A stretch of DNA of 40,724 nt from a virus, in IMG/VR virus record IMGVR_UViG_3300041402_000181, positions 1-40,724 of that record; one strand, 5' to 3'. The position numbers and the translations under genes are program-made. The number at the start of each line of letters is the position of its first letter. Position 1 is the stretch's first letter. Below the pieces are notes generated by a model. That model did no database searches. It was not told where the DNA came from and saw nothing but the letters and a program-made list of their open reading frames with translations. Positions 7,690 through 16,901 of this stretch are shown piece by piece.

Positions 7690-10315
7690 TAAAGTAAAAA
7701 TTGAAATCGGAGGAGATACGTCTGGAGCAGAGGCCAGCATCAAGGATCTCGAACAGGTCACGAAAAAGTCTTTCGAGAAAATGGCACAAGAAGCAGAGGA
7801 AGCCGCTGACGATGTTGCAAAGTCTTTCAAGAGAGCAGGGATCCGAACAGAGCAGGAGATCAAGGCCAGTTCGAAGAAAGCCAGGAGGGACTTTGAAAAG
7901 ATCCGAGACTCTGGAGTTGCTTCCGCTAATGATATAAAAAGAGCGCACAATGCAATGACAGCAAAGCTGAAAAAGAACAGCAGGGAACTGTCAACAAGCT
8001 CAAAGAAGATCGGGGACATTTTCAAAAATATCAAAGGGACAATCATTGCGGCATCGATTGCGGCCGCTGGATTTTTCGGAGTGAAGGTGTTCGGAGAAGC
8101 AATCAAGTTCGAGTCTGCTTTGCTGGATCTTCAAAAGGTGATGACAGACTCGGAGGGAGACGCAAAACAATTCACAGCAGTCACGGAGGAACTCGCAAAG
8201 AAATTCGGTGTATCATCAGCGGAGGTTCTCCAGGGAGCCGCAAACTTTAAGCAAGCAGGGTTCTCCCTGGCAGAAGCGTTCCAGTTGCAAGAGCAAGCAT
8301 TGAAGCTGGTAATCGCTGGAGATATAGAAGCCGCAGAAGCCGCTGAACTCCTGGTCTCAACGTTGAAAGGATTCCAGGCTCCAGCGTCAGAAGCCGCAAG
8401 GCTGACAGATGTCCTGAATGAAGTCTCAAACAAATATGCAACGAACCTCCAGCAACTTGCGATCGGCATGGCCGAAGTGTCTCCGATTGCAAAACTGATG
8501 GGATTCACGTTCGAAGAAACAGCGGGACTCCTGACTCCGATCATTGAAGTCTTTAGATCTGGAAGTGAGTCAGCGCAAGGATTCAGAACTGGACTCTTGA
8601 AGTTGATAGATGATGCAGTTCCAGTGACGGAAGCTCTCGCAAATCTCGGAGTTGAACAGAAAGAGGGAGTCAACAAGACAATGCGATCTGGAAAGGCCAT
8701 TGTCGAGGATGTTGCGGCCGCTTTCCTGGGCCTGGACGAAAACTCAAAACTTGTCTTTGCGACTCAGCTTGTCGGGATCCGTCAGGCCGCAAAAATGGTT
8801 CAGGTTTTTGATGGACTTGCAAAGACAACAGAGATCACAAATGTCGCAATGAACGCTCAAGGATCCATCAACAAGGAAGTCGCTGTCAGACTTGCATCAA
8901 CAGCGCAGAAAGGAAAGAAAGCGGCTCAGTCATTTAATATCATGGCGAAAAATGTCGGGAATATTTTGCTCCCGATCTGGAGTCAACTCCTTGACATTGC
9001 AATTGTGACTTTCGATGTCCTTGCAAAAGGATTTTCAGCGACTAAAAATTTCATTGATGGACTCCCAGACTTCACTCGGTTTGTCATTCCGTTCCTGGGC
9101 CTGATCAAAAAATCGAAAGAGCAAGTTGTTCAAACAAATAAACTCGTGAAAGCAAATGACGATTTTGTGGAGTCCGAAAAGGAAGTCAAAAAGAAAGTTG
9201 AAGCAACTGCAAAAGCTTTTGAGGAGAGACGGAAGCTCAGAGCGGAAGACGCTCAAAATGCTGTTGATGCGGCAAACAAGGAACTTGCCGCTGTCACTTT
9301 GAACCTGTCAGCACAACAGGAAAAAAACAAACTGATCAAGGCCAGCATCACGGCAGTCAAAAGCAGTCTCCGAGAGCTTGAAAAGGAATTAACGTCAGCG
9401 GCATCATTCACGCAAAAGATCCTGGACTCCATTGCAAAGAGCCAGAAGACAATTGCTCAACAAGGACTGGATCCGCTGGAGAAACTCCTGGACAACCTGG
9501 AGAGAGCGCAAGCAGATTTCAGGCTGGCAGTCAAAGCAGAGTCCGCTGGAAACACAGAGGAAGCAAGATCACTGACACTCTCAGCAGTTGAAGCGGCAAA
9601 CGCAATCCTGGAAGTCCAGAAAGGAGCAACGGCTGGATCCGAAGTCACAACGAGCGAGTTGACAAGAGCAACAGCGCAAGCTGACAGACTGGTTGCGTCT
9701 GCATTGAAGTTCTCACAGGCGATGGAGGTGTCGGCCGCAGAAGCAATCCCGTCCGTCCAGGAGGAACTCAAAGGACTCGAAGCGGATCTGAAATCTGGAG
9801 AAGCTCAACTGGTGGTCTTGAAGCTCTCCATCAAGCAAGCAACAACTGACGCTGAAAAACTGAAAGCGATCCTGGAGACGAACACAACAGCGACACACAC
9901 TCAAGTGATCAACACGATCAACACTGGTGGAGCATCGGCTCCTCCGATCCCAGGCTTTTCGACTGGTGTCAAGTTGCCAGGTTACGGAGGAGGAGACAAG
10001 ATCCTTGCTCGATTGGAAGCAGGAGAAAGAGTGATCAAGAAAGAAGCAGTCAGGAACCTGGAAGGACTTGGAGGTCGAGCGATGGCCGCACTCCACAAAG
10101 GAGACATCCAGGGACTTGTTGACAGTCTTCCTCTCCCTGGCTTTAATCAGGGAGGAAAGGTTGAGGCCCAGTCTCCGAGTGGGACAACAAATGTCAACAT
10201 GAACCTGGGAGACAAGTCGTTCCCGATGGTTGCGAAAGTAAGCGTTGCCGATGAATTTGCGGCTGAAATTAAATCCATTAACATTGTAAGGAGTCGGAAA
10301 TCTAATCCGTATTAA
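7682..10315 (+). CDS. Tail tape measure protein
   Basis: This is the longest tail-region helical protein (877 aa). It sets tail length; at the usual 1.5 angstrom per residue it predicts a tail near 130 nm. It is Ala/Glu/Lys-rich and coiled-coil over residues 10-130 and 500-740. A hydrophobic segment lies around 120-140 (IIAASIAAAGFFGVKVF) and a second around 460-475. The TP901-type conserved core is visible: EVLQGAANFKQAGFSL, LATNLQQL-like helices and SGSESAQGFRTGL. The Gly-rich C-terminus (GYGGGDKILARLEAGERVI) is also typical of tape measure proteins. Confidence 0.93.
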   Translation: MADKVKIEIGGDTSGAEASIKDLEQVTKKSFEKMAQEAEEAADDVAKSFKRAGIRTEQEIKASSKKARRDFEKIRDSGVASANDIKRAHNAMTAKLKKNSRELSTSSKKIGDIFKNIKGTIIAASIAAAGFFGVKVFGEAIKFESALLDLQKVMTDSEGDAKQFTAVTEELAKKFGVSSAEVLQGAANFKQAGFSLAEAFQLQEQALKLVIAGDIEAAEAAELLVSTLKGFQAPASEAARLTDVLNEVSNKYATNLQQLAIGMAEVSPIAKLMGFTFEETAGLLTPIIEVFRSGSESAQGFRTGLLKLIDDAVPVTEALANLGVEQKEGVNKTMRSGKAIVEDVAAAFLGLDENSKLVFATQLVGIRQAAKMVQVFDGLAKTTEITNVAMNAQGSINKEVAVRLASTAQKGKKAAQSFNIMAKNVGNILLPIWSQLLDIAIVTFDVLAKGFSATKNFIDGLPDFTRFVIPFLGLIKKSKEQVVQTNKLVKANDDFVESEKEVKKKVEATAKAFEERRKLRAEDAQNAVDAANKELAAVTLNLSAQQEKNKLIKASITAVKSSLRELEKELTSAASFTQKILDSIAKSQKTIAQQGLDPLEKLLDNLERAQADFRLAVKAESAGNTEEARSLTLSAVEAANAILEVQKGATAGSEVTTSELTRATAQADRLVASALKFSQAMEVSAAEAIPSVQEELKGLEADLKSGEAQLVVLKLSIKQATTDAEKLKAILETNTTATHTQVINTINTGGASAPPIPGFSTGVKLPGYGGGDKILARLEAGERVIKKEAVRNLEGLGGRAMAALHKGDIQGLVDSLPLPGFNQGGKVEAQSPSGTTNVNMNLGDKSFPMVAKVSVADEFAAEIKSINIVRSRKSNPY

Positions 10316-10318
10316 ATT

Positions 10319-10738
10319 ATGCCAGTAATAACTCCAGCAATAAAATTCTTTTCATTCGAACCGATCGGATCCTTTGCTCTGGGAAATCAAGATGTCCATT
10401 TCCATGAAGCTCCTGGCGGGATCTCCCGCTCGGTCAGGCACTTGAATCCAGTCAACGGAAGACGGACGCAAGACGGATCCTTGATCACTCAAACGATTAG
10501 ATATAACAAAAAAGTAATAGACCTTTCAATCACGTTCTTTGATGTTACACTGAAAACATATTTCCAGACGTTGTATGAATCAGGACTCAGGATCACATTC
10601 TCATTGTGGGTTGAGAATCCGACAACGTTCGTTGAGGAGACGGAGTTCTCTGGGATCGTCCAGATGATGTCTTTTGACGATGACGCAGACCTTTCTGCAA
10701 ATGTCAGAACAATGACAATGACTTTATCGGAGGCATAA
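10319..10738 (+). CDS. Unassigned tail protein downstream of the tape measure gene
   Basis: A 139-residue, beta-rich protein with no family I can name. Notable segments are HEAPGGISRSVRHLNPVNGRR (with His and Arg clusters), a core TIRYNKKVIDLSITFFDVTLK, and a C-terminal strand ending TMTMTLSEA. It starts three bases after the tape measure stop and lacks a nearby Shine-Dalgarno sequence, so it is probably translated by coupling. Genes in this position commonly encode distal tail or tail-tip components; that role is inferred from position. Confidence 0.6.
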   Translation: MPVITPAIKFFSFEPIGSFALGNQDVHFHEAPGGISRSVRHLNPVNGRRTQDGSLITQTIRYNKKVIDLSITFFDVTLKTYFQTLYESGLRITFSLWVENPTTFVEETEFSGIVQMMSFDDDADLSANVRTMTMTLSEA

Positions 10739-10741
10739 AAC

Positions 10742-11161
10742 ATGGCTGGAAAACTTGTCACAATAGGACACTCGGACGTTCTCACCTGGTACTTTAAAAA
10801 CGTGCAGAGTTCAAGAGGTGCGGACGCTTTATATCTCGGACTTTATACTGACACAACAGAGCCTCCGATCACAGCGGCTCTCCCTGCAACGAACATCACG
10901 GAACTGGGACTCGCAGGATATGCCAGGATTCAACTCCTGGACGCAGACTGGACAGTGACAGCAGACCAGGTTGACAACGTTCTGAAAACTTTCACAGCGG
11001 CCGTTGATTGGGGAAATGTTTATGGATCTTTCTTGACGAATGGCCCGTCAGGATCCACTGATCTGATAGCGGTCAAGCATTTTTCGAATGGCCCTTTCAA
11101 TGTTTTAAACGGAAAGACGATTGATGTCACTCCGAAGTTTTTAATCTCAAACGTGACTTAA
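10742..11161 (+). CDS. Putative virion protein of the LYLGLYTDTT type
   Basis: A 139-residue protein with an early ALYLGLYTDTTEPP motif, followed by LAGYARIQLLDADW and VDWGNVYGSFLTNG. This motif order (short-lived 'LYT' strand, then 'GYAR', then 'W...YG.F.T') is familiar from uncharacterised tail or fibre proteins in many phages and suggests a small beta-structured tail component. CGGAGG stands before the ATG. It lies three bases after the previous gene. The exact function is unknown; a structural role is likely. Confidence 0.6.
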   Translation: MAGKLVTIGHSDVLTWYFKNVQSSRGADALYLGLYTDTTEPPITAALPATNITELGLAGYARIQLLDADWTVTADQVDNVLKTFTAAVDWGNVYGSFLTNGPSGSTDLIAVKHFSNGPFNVLNGKTIDVTPKFLISNVT

Positions 11162-11197
11162 AAGTCTGATTTAATTTTCTAATAAGGAGGATCAAAA

Positions 11198-11653
11198 ATG
11201 TCAAGTTATACAGTTGCAGTTCCCGACATAGTAGCGGGAGGAGATCCACAAACTCTGGTCAACATCTTTTCAGTTGGTGGAGTTGCTCGTGGAAAGATCA
11301 ACAATATTATCGTTTCAAGTGGAGCCGCTCCTGACGATCAAGCGAACAACTTTGAAGTCAAGAGAACGACTGGAGTCGGAACAGAGGGTGCTGGAGTCAC
11401 TCCGAATCCTTTGGATCCAGACACAGCTCCATCAAGTTTTGATGCAGGAGAGGGACACTCAGTTGAACCGACTGAGACAGCAAGTTCTGAATTGCTCGCA
11501 TTTAGTTTGAATCAGAGAGCGACATTCTCATGGCTTGCAAATCCTGGTTCCGAACTCATTCTTCCTGCAACAACAAACAACGGGATCAATGTTGTCAGGA
11601 GATCTGGAACTGCTCAATATGTTCTGGATTGTACAGTTATTTTTGAGGAATAA
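11198..11653 (+). CDS. Putative virion protein
   Basis: A 151-residue beta-rich protein. It has ARGKINNIIVSSGAAPDDQ, then FEVKRTTGVGTEGAGVTPNPLD and a late WLANPGSELILPAT segment. Proteins with the same order (a strand, 'ADN.F.v.RtT..GT', 'tP..LDp', then 'pGgE...p') occur widely in phage tail regions and are usually annotated as hypothetical structural proteins. A consensus AAGGAGG precedes the ATG, stronger than its neighbours, suggesting high expression. No membrane segment is seen. Confidence 0.6.
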   Translation: MSSYTVAVPDIVAGGDPQTLVNIFSVGGVARGKINNIIVSSGAAPDDQANNFEVKRTTGVGTEGAGVTPNPLDPDTAPSSFDAGEGHSVEPTETASSELLAFSLNQRATFSWLANPGSELILPATTNNGINVVRRSGTAQYVLDCTVIFEE

Positions 11654-11659
11654 ATTCTT

Positions 11660-11890
11660 ATGGCAAAGAAAGAAGCGGGAGTCATTCTGGTTGATGGAGA
11701 GCAAGTCGCAAGCACGAATCAATGTCCGCATTGCGGCTCGCACTTCATCATGCAGAAAGGAAGTGGAAAGCTCAGAGGGTTTTGCATGAAGTGTCACGGG
11801 ATAACATGCGGAAAAATAGAGTGTTGCAAATGTGTTCCATTCGAAAAGAAACTGGAACTCGTTGAAGCTGGAAAACTTATTTTCGTTTAA
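11660..11890 (+). CDS. Small zinc-ribbon protein in the tail region
   Basis: A 76-residue protein with four cysteine pairs or near-pairs: CPHCGSHF, GFCMKCHG, TCGKIECCKC, followed by VPFEKKLELVEAGK. The spacing fits one or two structural zinc sites. A similar small Cys-rich protein often lies in the tail operons of environmental phages, where it may assist assembly; no enzymatic motif is visible. GAGGA precedes the ATG, and it begins six bases after the previous stop, so it belongs to the tail operon. Role unproven. Confidence 0.7.
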   Translation: MAKKEAGVILVDGEQVASTNQCPHCGSHFIMQKGSGKLRGFCMKCHGITCGKIECCKCVPFEKKLELVEAGKLIFV

Positions 11891-11913
11891 TACTCTCCAG
11901 GTAAATAATACAA

Positions 11914-14811
11914 ATGACGATTGATGCAAACACTGGATTTTTACTGGACTGCGATGGCCCTGATGCAAGCACTACTTTCACGGACACTGGAGTCAATGCA
12001 ATCACTCCGATCAATGCAATCGGAAATGCCGCAGTCAGTACAGATCAATTCAAGTTCTCAGCGGGTGGAAGTTTGTGGATCCCTGACGGAACATCAAAGC
12101 TCGAAGTTGCAGACCATTCTGTCTGGGATTTTTTAACAAATAACAACCAGCCTTTCACGCTGGACATGTGGGTTTATTTTACAAACATTACTGCTCATAG
12201 AGGTTTTATGGGCCAGTTTGGTTCGTACAGTCATTACTGGACTTTTCATTGGACATCGGGCGGCAACTTATATTTCAAAGGAACTAAGTCCTTTCAGAAC
12301 CAGTCATGGAGTGCGCTATGGATGCCCACTATAAACACATGGCATCACATAGCGGCCGCAAGGGACGCAAGCAACAACAGATTTCTTTTTGCTGATGGAG
12401 TCCCTCTCTCTCTGGCTTCTGAACAAAAGTCAACTCAGTGGTCATCAGGAGTCTCCAATGTTGTGACTGTTGGTTATGTGCAAGGTTCAAATTATTATCA
12501 TAGAGGATATATTGATGAAGTCCGATTCAGTGACGTTGACAGATACGGAAGCGGAACTCCTTTCACTCCTGAAACGATTCCTTATGGAGAAGTTCCTCCT
12601 CCTCCTCCACCAGAACAATTTTTTCCTGACAAGTATTTTATCCCTCCCAGGAATCCAGTGATCAAAAAGATCAGGATCAATCCTGGTCACTCGTTCACTC
12701 CAGGGATGGAGATCCCAGTTCCGATCAAGCTGGACAAGTGGGAACATATAAAGAACATTCCGTCCAGGACGAAAAAGAGAAACGTTGCAAACGTCACTCA
12801 AAATATCCTGGTGGAGTTCAATGTTCCGACTCTCCCAGAGGTCATCATGGACTCGTGGTTCAAACAGCAACAACTCGCACGGATAGCAAAGAGGAGTCAT
12901 CCGTCTGCACTGATCGACATCGATTTCATTGAAGCAATTCAAGAACAGAATGGAAACTATTTTGACACTGGAGTTTTTGGTTTTGCTATTACGGAGAACG
13001 GTGATGATGCGGCAGATTTCGCAGACGCAGACGTTTTCGACATGGCGATCACAGCGGTTCACCTGGAGGACTTCCAACTGGAAGACGTTGAGCCTTTCGG
13101 GTTCGCAATCAGTTATCCGATCCAGGGAGTTGAGATCTTCAACTCTGGAGTTCCTGGCTTTGTGTCTGCAAACGTTACAATCAATGGAGTGAATCAGTCT
13201 GCAAATATGCAAGGGCTTGTCTCTGTCACTCGTGAGGATAACACGGCCGCTCGTTTTAAATGTACCATCGAACTGGATCCGACTGCAATCCCTCCAGTGA
13301 AACCATCGGAGATGATCAACAAAGAAGTCCTGATCAGCTTTGCGGCCGCTGACATGGATGGAGTCGTTGCGGATTATTTCCCGATTTTTGTCGGGATCTG
13401 CAAGCATGTCACATTCAATGACGATCAGAGATCCGTTGTCATGACTGGATATGACAGAGGAGGAGTTCATCAGACGAAAGGAGAGTTCGTCTCCAGCAAT
13501 ATCACGGATGTTGTCACGGGGAACTTGCATGTCAGTTCAGCAGGGACGCACTCTCTCGGACACGCTCCGATCTGGGGTGTTGTGTGGAACGGAAATGCAG
13601 TCGTGACTGATGGAGAGGATTATTTCGTCAACACATTGAACGGATCAATCATCGTTCCTATCTCCTCCAGGATCTTGCAGTTTCCAGGATCGTTCACATA
13701 TTCATATCAGAACCCGTTCGGATCCATGAGGGAGATCATTCAGAACGTTGCAGGAATAAAGGGCTGGAATGTCTCAGAGGACAACGTGACAATTGCAGAT
13801 TATACAAGTACAACGGAACATCCTGTTTTGAGTTTGTCGGACGAATCTGTCATTGATGTTTGCAGGAAATTCCTGGAACTCTCTGGAGCAAAGGTGGAGA
13901 CGAATCTGTTTCCGAACCTCCGAGTATATTCCGAAGTTCAGAACGTGATCAACAACGTGAACATCCATGTCATTGATGACTCGATGATCTTTGAAGACAC
14001 TCTCATTTTCAGAGCGGACTTTGATGAAGTATTAAACGAGCAGACAACCAGGAGCGTCCAGAAAATCAATGCAAATGTTGTTGTCGGATCCGAGGGAGCG
14101 ATCGCACAATTTTCAGGCTCCCAGGGAACAACAGATCCTCGAAGCGTTCAGACTGATGTGATCTGGTGGAATAATTTTGATCTATCGACTCCCACTGTTT
14201 TAGTTGAACACAGAGTCAGCAAGGCTGGACTGAACTCGATCTCGTTTTCTGCCAGCGGGAGATTTCATGCGGCTCTAATTCCTTTCGAATATTTCGAAGA
14301 ACCTATCACTGGAGCGTCCTGGAATTCATTCACGGATGGAGATGATTTCGTCATTCAGTTGAAGCACACAATTGTCGTTCTCGGTGGTGGAGGGATTAGG
14401 TTGTGGACGTTCCCTGCCGTTGAATATTCCTTGACAGTGAACGGTTCAAAGATAAACTATGGAGACGGGACGATTGAAGATGTCCAGATCGTAACAGCAC
14501 AACGTCCGATCGTGGGGATCTCGGAAACACTCAAGGGAGATGTCTATGAAAACCCATACATTGAAACTGATCAACATTGTGCAAATATTTGTGATGCAAT
14601 ATTGCTGGAACACGGGAACCCATACACAGCAAGCTTCCAGATCCCAGTCTTTGAAGGGAGGTCTCTGAACATCGGAGATCGTTTGAACATAGAGAAACAA
14701 GGACTTGAAAGATTCTACGGAATCATAAAAACTTTATCTTACTCCATTAATTTAGTAACGGGACAAAACGCAATCCGAGTGGGTGCGAAAGGTGTCGGAA
14801 TAGGAATATAA
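11914..14811 (+). CDS. Tail tip/hub protein with N-terminal LamG lectin-like domain
   Basis: This 965-residue protein joins two units. Residues 1-225 form a concanavalin/LamG-like jelly roll (FTLDMWVYFTN, NTWHHIAAARD, NRFLFADGVPL, YIDEVRFSDVDRYG), a fold used to bind sugars. Six consecutive prolines at about 228-233 act as a rigid linker. Residues 240-965 look like a tail hub: VTREDNTAARFKC, IFVGICKHVTFNDDQRS, GSMREIIQNVAGIKGW, and a final ADHC/RSLNIGDRLNI-type end with a short C-terminal strand. It would bind host surface glycans and anchor the tail tip. The ribosome binding site is weak. Confidence 0.7.
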   Translation: MTIDANTGFLLDCDGPDASTTFTDTGVNAITPINAIGNAAVSTDQFKFSAGGSLWIPDGTSKLEVADHSVWDFLTNNNQPFTLDMWVYFTNITAHRGFMGQFGSYSHYWTFHWTSGGNLYFKGTKSFQNQSWSALWMPTINTWHHIAAARDASNNRFLFADGVPLSLASEQKSTQWSSGVSNVVTVGYVQGSNYYHRGYIDEVRFSDVDRYGSGTPFTPETIPYGEVPPPPPPEQFFPDKYFIPPRNPVIKKIRINPGHSFTPGMEIPVPIKLDKWEHIKNIPSRTKKRNVANVTQNILVEFNVPTLPEVIMDSWFKQQQLARIAKRSHPSALIDIDFIEAIQEQNGNYFDTGVFGFAITENGDDAADFADADVFDMAITAVHLEDFQLEDVEPFGFAISYPIQGVEIFNSGVPGFVSANVTINGVNQSANMQGLVSVTREDNTAARFKCTIELDPTAIPPVKPSEMINKEVLISFAAADMDGVVADYFPIFVGICKHVTFNDDQRSVVMTGYDRGGVHQTKGEFVSSNITDVVTGNLHVSSAGTHSLGHAPIWGVVWNGNAVVTDGEDYFVNTLNGSIIVPISSRILQFPGSFTYSYQNPFGSMREIIQNVAGIKGWNVSEDNVTIADYTSTTEHPVLSLSDESVIDVCRKFLELSGAKVETNLFPNLRVYSEVQNVINNVNIHVIDDSMIFEDTLIFRADFDEVLNEQTTRSVQKINANVVVGSEGAIAQFSGSQGTTDPRSVQTDVIWWNNFDLSTPTVLVEHRVSKAGLNSISFSASGRFHAALIPFEYFEEPITGASWNSFTDGDDFVIQLKHTIVVLGGGGIRLWTFPAVEYSLTVNGSKINYGDGTIEDVQIVTAQRPIVGISETLKGDVYENPYIETDQHCANICDAILLEHGNPYTASFQIPVFEGRSLNIGDRLNIEKQGLERFYGIIKTLSYSINLVTGQNAIRVGAKGVGIGI

Positions 14812-14815
14812 AAAT

Positions 14816-15766
14816 ATGGCCGCTCCAGTTGTCACAGTTGATTTTGTTGCAGATGCTTTAGAGGGAGCAAGTCCGTTGACTGTACAGTTCACGAACTTGA
14901 CAACCGTTGATGTCGGTTTCCAGAGGAAGTGGCTCTGGACGTTTGGAGACGGAGAAATTTCAGAAGATGAAAACCCGACTCACATTTTCACAGGGACAGG
15001 AGGAGACCAGTTCACTGTCTCTCTCTCTGTTGTCGCAACGGCTGGAGAGTTTGACGCTCTGGCAACGGGAGTCCTGGGTGCGACTTTGAATAGCAACGAA
15101 AGGATTTATGGAGTAGATTTCACAAATGATGATGCCTGGGCAGACAGAGGGCCAGCTCCACTCTCCTCACAGGATGCAGTTCATTATGTAAATTTTAATG
15201 GAGCGCAATATAATTATTTGACAAACAATCCTAATATAAATTTAAAATCAGCACAGAGCGATCTTGCACATATTGAACTGGAAGCCAAGCTGGATCTAAA
15301 CATTCAGGACATCCAATTGACCGCACATTGTCTGGGATTTTCTGGGATGCCATTACCTCAAAACAGTTGGGTGACGTTTGGAATTATTACAGGTATTACA
15401 ACGGCCGCTCCTCAAATTGCAACTCCGCAAATACTTCCGCAATTGCAAATGGGATCTCCTCCCGCTGGTCATAGGTGGGGAGCGATTGTCAGGTTTCGGA
15501 CAAGGACATACACGAACTCAGGAACTCAAGGTTATGATGCGGACGAAAAAGAAGACTACATAATGATAGGACTCCCGCCCGTTGCGGAGTTCGATGGATC
15601 TCCTCTCTTGATTAATAATGGAGGAGCAGTTCAGTTCGAGAATCTATCAACAGAAGCGGTCGGACTCCCGACAACTTATTCCTGGAAAAAAAGGATCTCT
15701 GGATCTGGAGATTCGTTCGTTGAATTTTCAACAGAAAAAAATCCGAGTGCAATCTTTACAAAATAA
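14816..15766 (+). CDS. PKD-domain tail protein with a truncated second PKD domain
   Basis: Residues 6-85 form a complete PKD (Ig-like) domain: PLTVQFTNLTT, WLWTFGDGEISEDENPTHIF (36-58 region) and FTVSLSVVATAGE. PKD domains mediate adhesion on phage tails and fibres. The middle (about 95-250) is beta-rich and unassigned. Residues 255-316 are the first half of another PKD domain (PVAEFDGSPLL, VQFENLSTEAV, TYSWKK, STEKNPSAIFTK), but the frame stops at the place where a PKD strand would continue. The gene starts four bases after the hub gene and ends four bases before the next gene, which is in the same frame. Confidence 0.65.
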   Translation: MAAPVVTVDFVADALEGASPLTVQFTNLTTVDVGFQRKWLWTFGDGEISEDENPTHIFTGTGGDQFTVSLSVVATAGEFDALATGVLGATLNSNERIYGVDFTNDDAWADRGPAPLSSQDAVHYVNFNGAQYNYLTNNPNINLKSAQSDLAHIELEAKLDLNIQDIQLTAHCLGFSGMPLPQNSWVTFGIITGITTAAPQIATPQILPQLQMGSPPAGHRWGAIVRFRTRTYTNSGTQGYDADEKEDYIMIGLPPVAEFDGSPLLINNGGAVQFENLSTEAVGLPTTYSWKKRISGSGDSFVEFSTEKNPSAIFTK

Positions 15767-15769
15767 ATT

Positions 15770-16189
15770 ATGAGTATTTCAAAAGATCTAATCGATTCAG
15801 TAAACACAAAAACTCGCTATGATAATTTTAGCGAGGAAGTAAAGATCCTTTCTTCCGCTCGTGCAGGGAACATGACGATCTATACAATATTGAACAAGAA
15901 CGGAGTCACGTTCCAGAAAGTTCCAGGCCAGTCGGGACTCTCTGATCGAGGTTATCTGGGTTTTGTAAATGGAGACCGAGCGAGACCGATCATGCTGACG
16001 GGATCCGTCAAGACAACATCAACTGAGTCCGTCAACAACACTGTCACTCAGGGAGGAGGAGGAGGATTCGATGGACTCTTTCCCGTTGATCTCACTCCCT
16101 CTGTTTCTTATGACATAGAGTTGACAGCGGACGCTGGAGCTTTGGGAGATGACACGGAAACGAAAACTGGATTTGTTACAGTAGTTTAA
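15770..16189 (+). CDS. Tail-associated protein ending in a PKD-like half domain
   Basis: A 139-residue protein. Residues 1-80 form a unit I do not recognise by name, with a conserved-looking FQKVPGQSGLSDRGYLGFV and NGDRARPIMLTG. A Gly5 linker follows (residues 95-99). Residues 110-139 (SVSYDIELTADAGALGDDTE, then a strand ending TGFVTVV) match the last two strands of a PKD domain, the half missing from the preceding gene. It is in the same frame as that gene, separated by one TAA plus ATT. No ribosome binding site is evident, so coupling is likely. Function is probably tail decoration or host binding. Confidence 0.6.
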   Translation: MSISKDLIDSVNTKTRYDNFSEEVKILSSARAGNMTIYTILNKNGVTFQKVPGQSGLSDRGYLGFVNGDRARPIMLTGSVKTTSTESVNNTVTQGGGGGFDGLFPVDLTPSVSYDIELTADAGALGDDTETKTGFVTVV

Positions 16190-16215
16190 TTTTGACAACT
16201 ATGAGGAGGAGTTGA

Positions 16216-16662
16216 ATGTTCTGGAACACGACAAAGATTTTTGAGGCACTTGCAACGATCACAGCAAACACGAAGAACCACAATGCAGAACTCCAGGAGT
16301 TCAAAGGAACATTCCAGCGACACATTGAGAAAGAGGACAAAGAAGCAGGAGAGATCAACAAGAAATTTGAAGCTCTCCAGAAATGTCTTTCCGACAAGGA
16401 GTGTCCGAACTTTGGAGACTTCAAAAAAATAGAGCGGAGATTTTACGACTCGCAGAAAGTCCATGAGAATCGGAGGATCTCTGACAAAGAGATTGCCGCA
16501 AAAGAAAAAACGCTGGAAGTAAAGGAGCGAGCAACAAAAGACGAGGCAATCGCAACAGCGATCTCCAGCTTGAAAACGTCCAGGAAATATCAATGGCTGA
16601 CATCCTCTGGGATTTATATCATCCTGGGAGTCATCCTGAAAAAAGTTTTCACATCACACTGA
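16216..16662 (+). CDS. Coiled-coil membrane protein, candidate holin/XhlA-like
   Basis: A 148-residue protein with long charged helices (residues 20-120, many Glu/Lys heptad-like repeats, e.g. AAKEKTLEVKERATKDEA), two Cys at about 57 and 63, and one predicted membrane segment at the C-terminus (WLTSSGIYIILGVILKKVF, about 127-145). This arrangement is that of hemolysin XhlA-type holin accessories, although it is longer than the usual 80-100 aa. GAGGAGG gives a strong start. It is the last gene of the tail block, where lysis genes are common, but no endolysin is next to it. Confidence 0.5.
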   Translation: MFWNTTKIFEALATITANTKNHNAELQEFKGTFQRHIEKEDKEAGEINKKFEALQKCLSDKECPNFGDFKKIERRFYDSQKVHENRRISDKEIAAKEKTLEVKERATKDEAIATAISSLKTSRKYQWLTSSGIYIILGVILKKVFTSH

Positions 16663-16673
16663 TCCCTCCACCT

Positions 16674-16708
16674 ATCGAGTCAAGGAACGGCCCATTCTTT
16701 GACTCGAT
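16674..16708 (+). terminator. Hairpin closing the tail operon
   Basis: ATCGAGTCAA (16674-16683) and TTGACTCGAT (16699-16708) form a perfect ten-base-pair stem with a 15-base loop, 12 bases after the last tail gene. No U-run follows, so it would not be a classic intrinsic terminator; RNA processing, stability or factor-dependent termination is possible. It marks the boundary between the structural and early regions. Confidence 0.45.
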
Positions 16709-16865
16709 CACATCCTCCAGGTAAATTGCAGGGAATCCGCTTCACTCTATACAGCAGGACAGGAGATCTCAGGACGAAGCATGTCTCCACAACGATCACC
16801 AGGCCGATCGCTCACAAGCGATCTCACGCAGTCTCACAGCAAATCACCTACAATACCAACAAAAC

Positions 16866-16901
16866 GTCCCATTTTGACACAAAAGTGTCTCATTTTGGGA
16901 C
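16866..16901 (+). promoter_or_regulatory. Upstream dyad, candidate activator or operator site (copy A)
   Basis: GTCCCA (16866-16871) and TGGGAC (16896-16901) flank GACAC (16876-16880) and GTGTC (16885-16889), giving an interrupted dyad. A further half site, TGGGACATGTGTTCCA, extends to about 16911. The dyad lies 81-116 bases upstream of the TGGCAC element at 16982. A related dyad with GTGTCC/GGACAC half sites lies at nearly the same distance before the second promoter (see 18002-18039). It looks like a regulator binding site. Confidence 0.5.

Noticed and set aside
7618-8700. Several - strand frames opposite the tape measure gene
   Set aside because: Ala-rich tape measure codons give open antisense frames; no start signals or known domains.
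12487-13530. Long 347-codon frame on the - strand
   Set aside because: It lies fully inside the tail hub gene on the + strand, has no ribosome binding site or recognisable motif, and looks like an antisense shadow of that gene's codon pattern.
15764-15769. Stop codon readthrough joining the two PKD genes
   Set aside because: The genes are in frame, but TAA is a poor readthrough stop, no flanking signal is seen, and the next ATG follows at once.
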